From positions 1-5,816 of the forward strand of contig JAEZLG010000242.1 of assembly GCA_023435855.1 (NCBI GenBank): a DNA stretch of 5,816 nt, read 5' to 3'. The notes under the pieces were generated by a model that saw nothing but the letters and a program-made list of their open reading frames with translations, had not been told where the DNA came from and did not search any database. Position 1 is the first letter of the stretch. Every line of letters begins with the position of its first letter. The translations under genes were made by a program, and so were the position numbers. This document shows positions 4,859 through 5,816 of the stretch, piece by piece. Origin of the DNA: Bacillota bacterium (GTDB lineage: Bacteria > Bacillota > Clostridia > Christensenellales > CAG-138).

Positions 4859-5656
4859 TATGGCTCTTGTATCGCTTTTGCAGTACTTTACGTACGACAC
4901 GGTGACACAGACTACGCTGACAAGTGCAGCTGCAACAACATATTTGGTTTCAAACCTACCACTAGAGAATACATCCGCAGGACTAAAGTAGGTAAGCGGT
5001 GAGATGTATAATAGAATGTCTTCTTTGGTAAGCGAATGAAGTGCCATTAATAAGAAGCCGGCAAATCCAAACGCCGTTGCCATGCCGGAGACCGACCGAA
5101 TCTTTTGCGCCAATGTGGCGTAAAGAATTCCGATGGACAAGAATACCAGTTGCAAAAAGAACAGCGATGACGATGCTAGTATAACCTTGCCCATTCCTAA
5201 ACCAGTCTCGCCGTGTGCGGTATATGCGATCACTGTGGCGGCGACGAAGAGGATATTGGTTAGGACGATATATAGTAGGCAGCAAAGCAGCTTGGAGATG
5301 AGTACTTGGCTTCGTTCTACCGGTTTTACGAGCAGAAAATCCACACACTTAGAACGCTTTTCCCTTGAAAAAGACGACAGCGCAAACGAAACTGCCATGA
5401 TTGCACCTACGAGCCCGATGTACGTGTAGATAAACTGAAAAAAACCGTTGAATGTGAACATAGTGTCTACCGAAACGCCAAATGCCGCAGCAAACGCGGG
5501 TGGCAGGTTTTCAAGCGCCTTTTCTACTGCACCGCGGCTCTTCATAAAAGCGTCATAGAAGGTGGTTAAGAAAACAGAGAACATGGCTAAGATGCTTAGG
5601 GTCCAAATGAAAAAGCTCTTTAGCTGTGTTTTACATTCAAACCAAAAAATATTCAT
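4856..5656 (-). CDS. ABC-2 type transporter permease (permease A)
   Basis: This 266-residue integral membrane protein has about six hydrophobic helices, at roughly 12-34, 71-95, 119-146, 157-181, 189-206 and 237-257. Between helices 1 and 2 is an amphipathic, likely extracytoplasmic stretch of about 35 residues (GAVEKALENLPPAFAAAFGV). The cytoplasmic loop SREKRSKCVDFLLVKPVERSQVLISK (97-122) is the likely coupling helix to the ATPase, and ISPLTYFSPADVF (218-230) matches a similar segment in permease B. Both proteins also start MNIF followed by an aromatic or basic stretch, suggesting an old duplication. Gene order (ATPase, permease A, permease B) is that of small heterodimeric ABC exporters. 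The start is well supported by AAGGAGGTG just upstream. The substrate is unknown, and I see no direct link to the purine genes. Confidence 0.85.
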   Translation of the reverse strand: MNIFWFECKTQLKSFFIWTLSILAMFSVFLTTFYDAFMKSRGAVEKALENLPPAFAAAFGVSVDTMFTFNGFFQFIYTYIGLVGAIMAVSFALSSFSREKRSKCVDFLLVKPVERSQVLISKLLCCLLYIVLTNILFVAATVIAYTAHGETGLGMGKVILASSSLFFLQLVFLSIGILYATLAQKIRSVSGMATAFGFAGFLLMALHSLTKEDILLYISPLTYFSPADVFSSGRFETKYVVAAALVSVVCVTVSYVKYCKSDTRAI

Positions 5657-5661
5657 GCTTG

Positions 5662-5671
5662 CACCTCCTTA
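5662..5671 (-). promoter_or_regulatory. Ribosome site of permease A overlapping the ATPase stop codon
   Basis: TAAGGAGGTG on the minus strand contains the ATPase TAA (5671-5669) and a near-perfect anti-16S match, 5 nt before the ATG at 5656. This is the same stop-in-ribosome-site design as at the next junction. Confidence 0.85.
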
Positions 5672-5816
5672 ACCAACGTAGTGGTGCATAAAGATATCTT
5701 CGAGCGACGGTTCCGTTACGTCGACATTGTCGAGAGGATATTTAGCGATTTCCTCAAGCAACCGGTTCACATTGCCTTTGTAGATAAAGCATATGTCGCT
5801 GCCGTTAACCTCGACA
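5669..5816 (-). CDS. ABC transporter ATP-binding protein (C-terminal end, cut by window edge)
   Basis: The last 48 residues of a reading frame enter from the right edge and end with TAA at 5671-5669. The final segment, VTEPSLEDIFMHHYVG, is the conserved C-terminal tail of ATP-binding subunits that work with ABC-2 permeases (the EPSLEDIF element, where the usual form is EPSLE[ED]IF). The preceding VNRLLEEIAKYPLDNVDV fits the C-terminal regulatory subdomain. Walker A, the signature motif and Walker B would lie upstream, outside the window, so nucleotide-binding residues cannot be checked. It is 12 nt ahead of permease A and in the same operon, supplying the ATPase for both permeases. It should sit on the cytoplasmic face of the membrane. 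Confidence 0.88.
   Translation of the reverse strand, partial: VEVNGSDICFIYKGNVNRLLEEIAKYPLDNVDVTEPSLEDIFMHHYVG

Noticed and set aside
5133..5429. 98-codon plus-strand frame opposite permease A
   Set aside because: It is antisense to a clear membrane protein gene, with no ribosome site or recognisable domain.
1..5816. tRNA, rRNA, CRISPR array, insertion sequence or attachment site
   Set aside because: I looked on both strands and saw no cloverleaf, regularly spaced repeats, transposase motifs or terminal repeats.

Overview
The window carries one end of an anaerobic purine/selenium-linked catabolic gene cluster next to an ABC transporter operon. By eye the genes are of moderate G+C, with strong Shine-Dalgarno (SD) sequences and A/T-rich intergenic regions. 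The SsnA, YgeY and YgeW families are typical of strict or facultative anaerobes that have selenium-dependent molybdenum hydroxylases. I favour an anaerobic, gut-type Gram-positive bacterium (Clostridia-like, or possibly Coriobacteriia), but I cannot fix the lineage from sequence alone.

Layout. 1-322 (-) is the N-terminal 107 residues of an SsnA-like amidohydrolase that runs off the left edge. 323-639 is a divergent control region. It has a good minus-strand promoter (495-523), a predicted 166-nt ssnA leader containing an intrinsic terminator (386-438), and a plus-strand extended -10 promoter (576-603). 640-1317 (+) is a YheO-type PAS/HTH regulator. 1371-2732 (+) is ygeY, an M20-family hydrolase, and 2775-3968 (+) is ygeW, a knotted carbamoyltransferase. 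These three plus-strand genes look like one operon, closed by a near-perfect bidirectional terminator at 3991-4021. The minus-strand operon on the right is read from the right edge: the C-terminus of an ABC ATPase (5669-5816), permease A (4856-5656) and permease B (4054-4842). It converges on the same terminator.

How the parts fit. SsnA, YgeY and YgeW are three members of the conserved E. coli yge/ssnA/xdh-type neighbourhood, which recent work links to anaerobic urate/purine breakdown. In that scheme an amidohydrolase opens or deaminates ring intermediates, while YgeY and YgeW act on ureido or carbamoyl intermediates. YgeW is proposed to yield carbamoyl phosphate, which a carbamate kinase could use to make ATP. 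The PAS/HTH protein, divergent from ssnA and first in the ygeY-ygeW operon, is the obvious candidate local regulator. Usual partners (ygeX, hyuA, ygfK, xanthine dehydrogenase subunits, carbamate kinase) are not in the window and may lie to the left.

The least expected element is the ssnA leader. It combines a terminator hairpin followed by six U, a competing alternative helix and a 20-codon reading frame whose stop lies inside the terminator. Together these suggest transcription attenuation or a short terminated RNA. This comes from reading the sequence and has not been tested.
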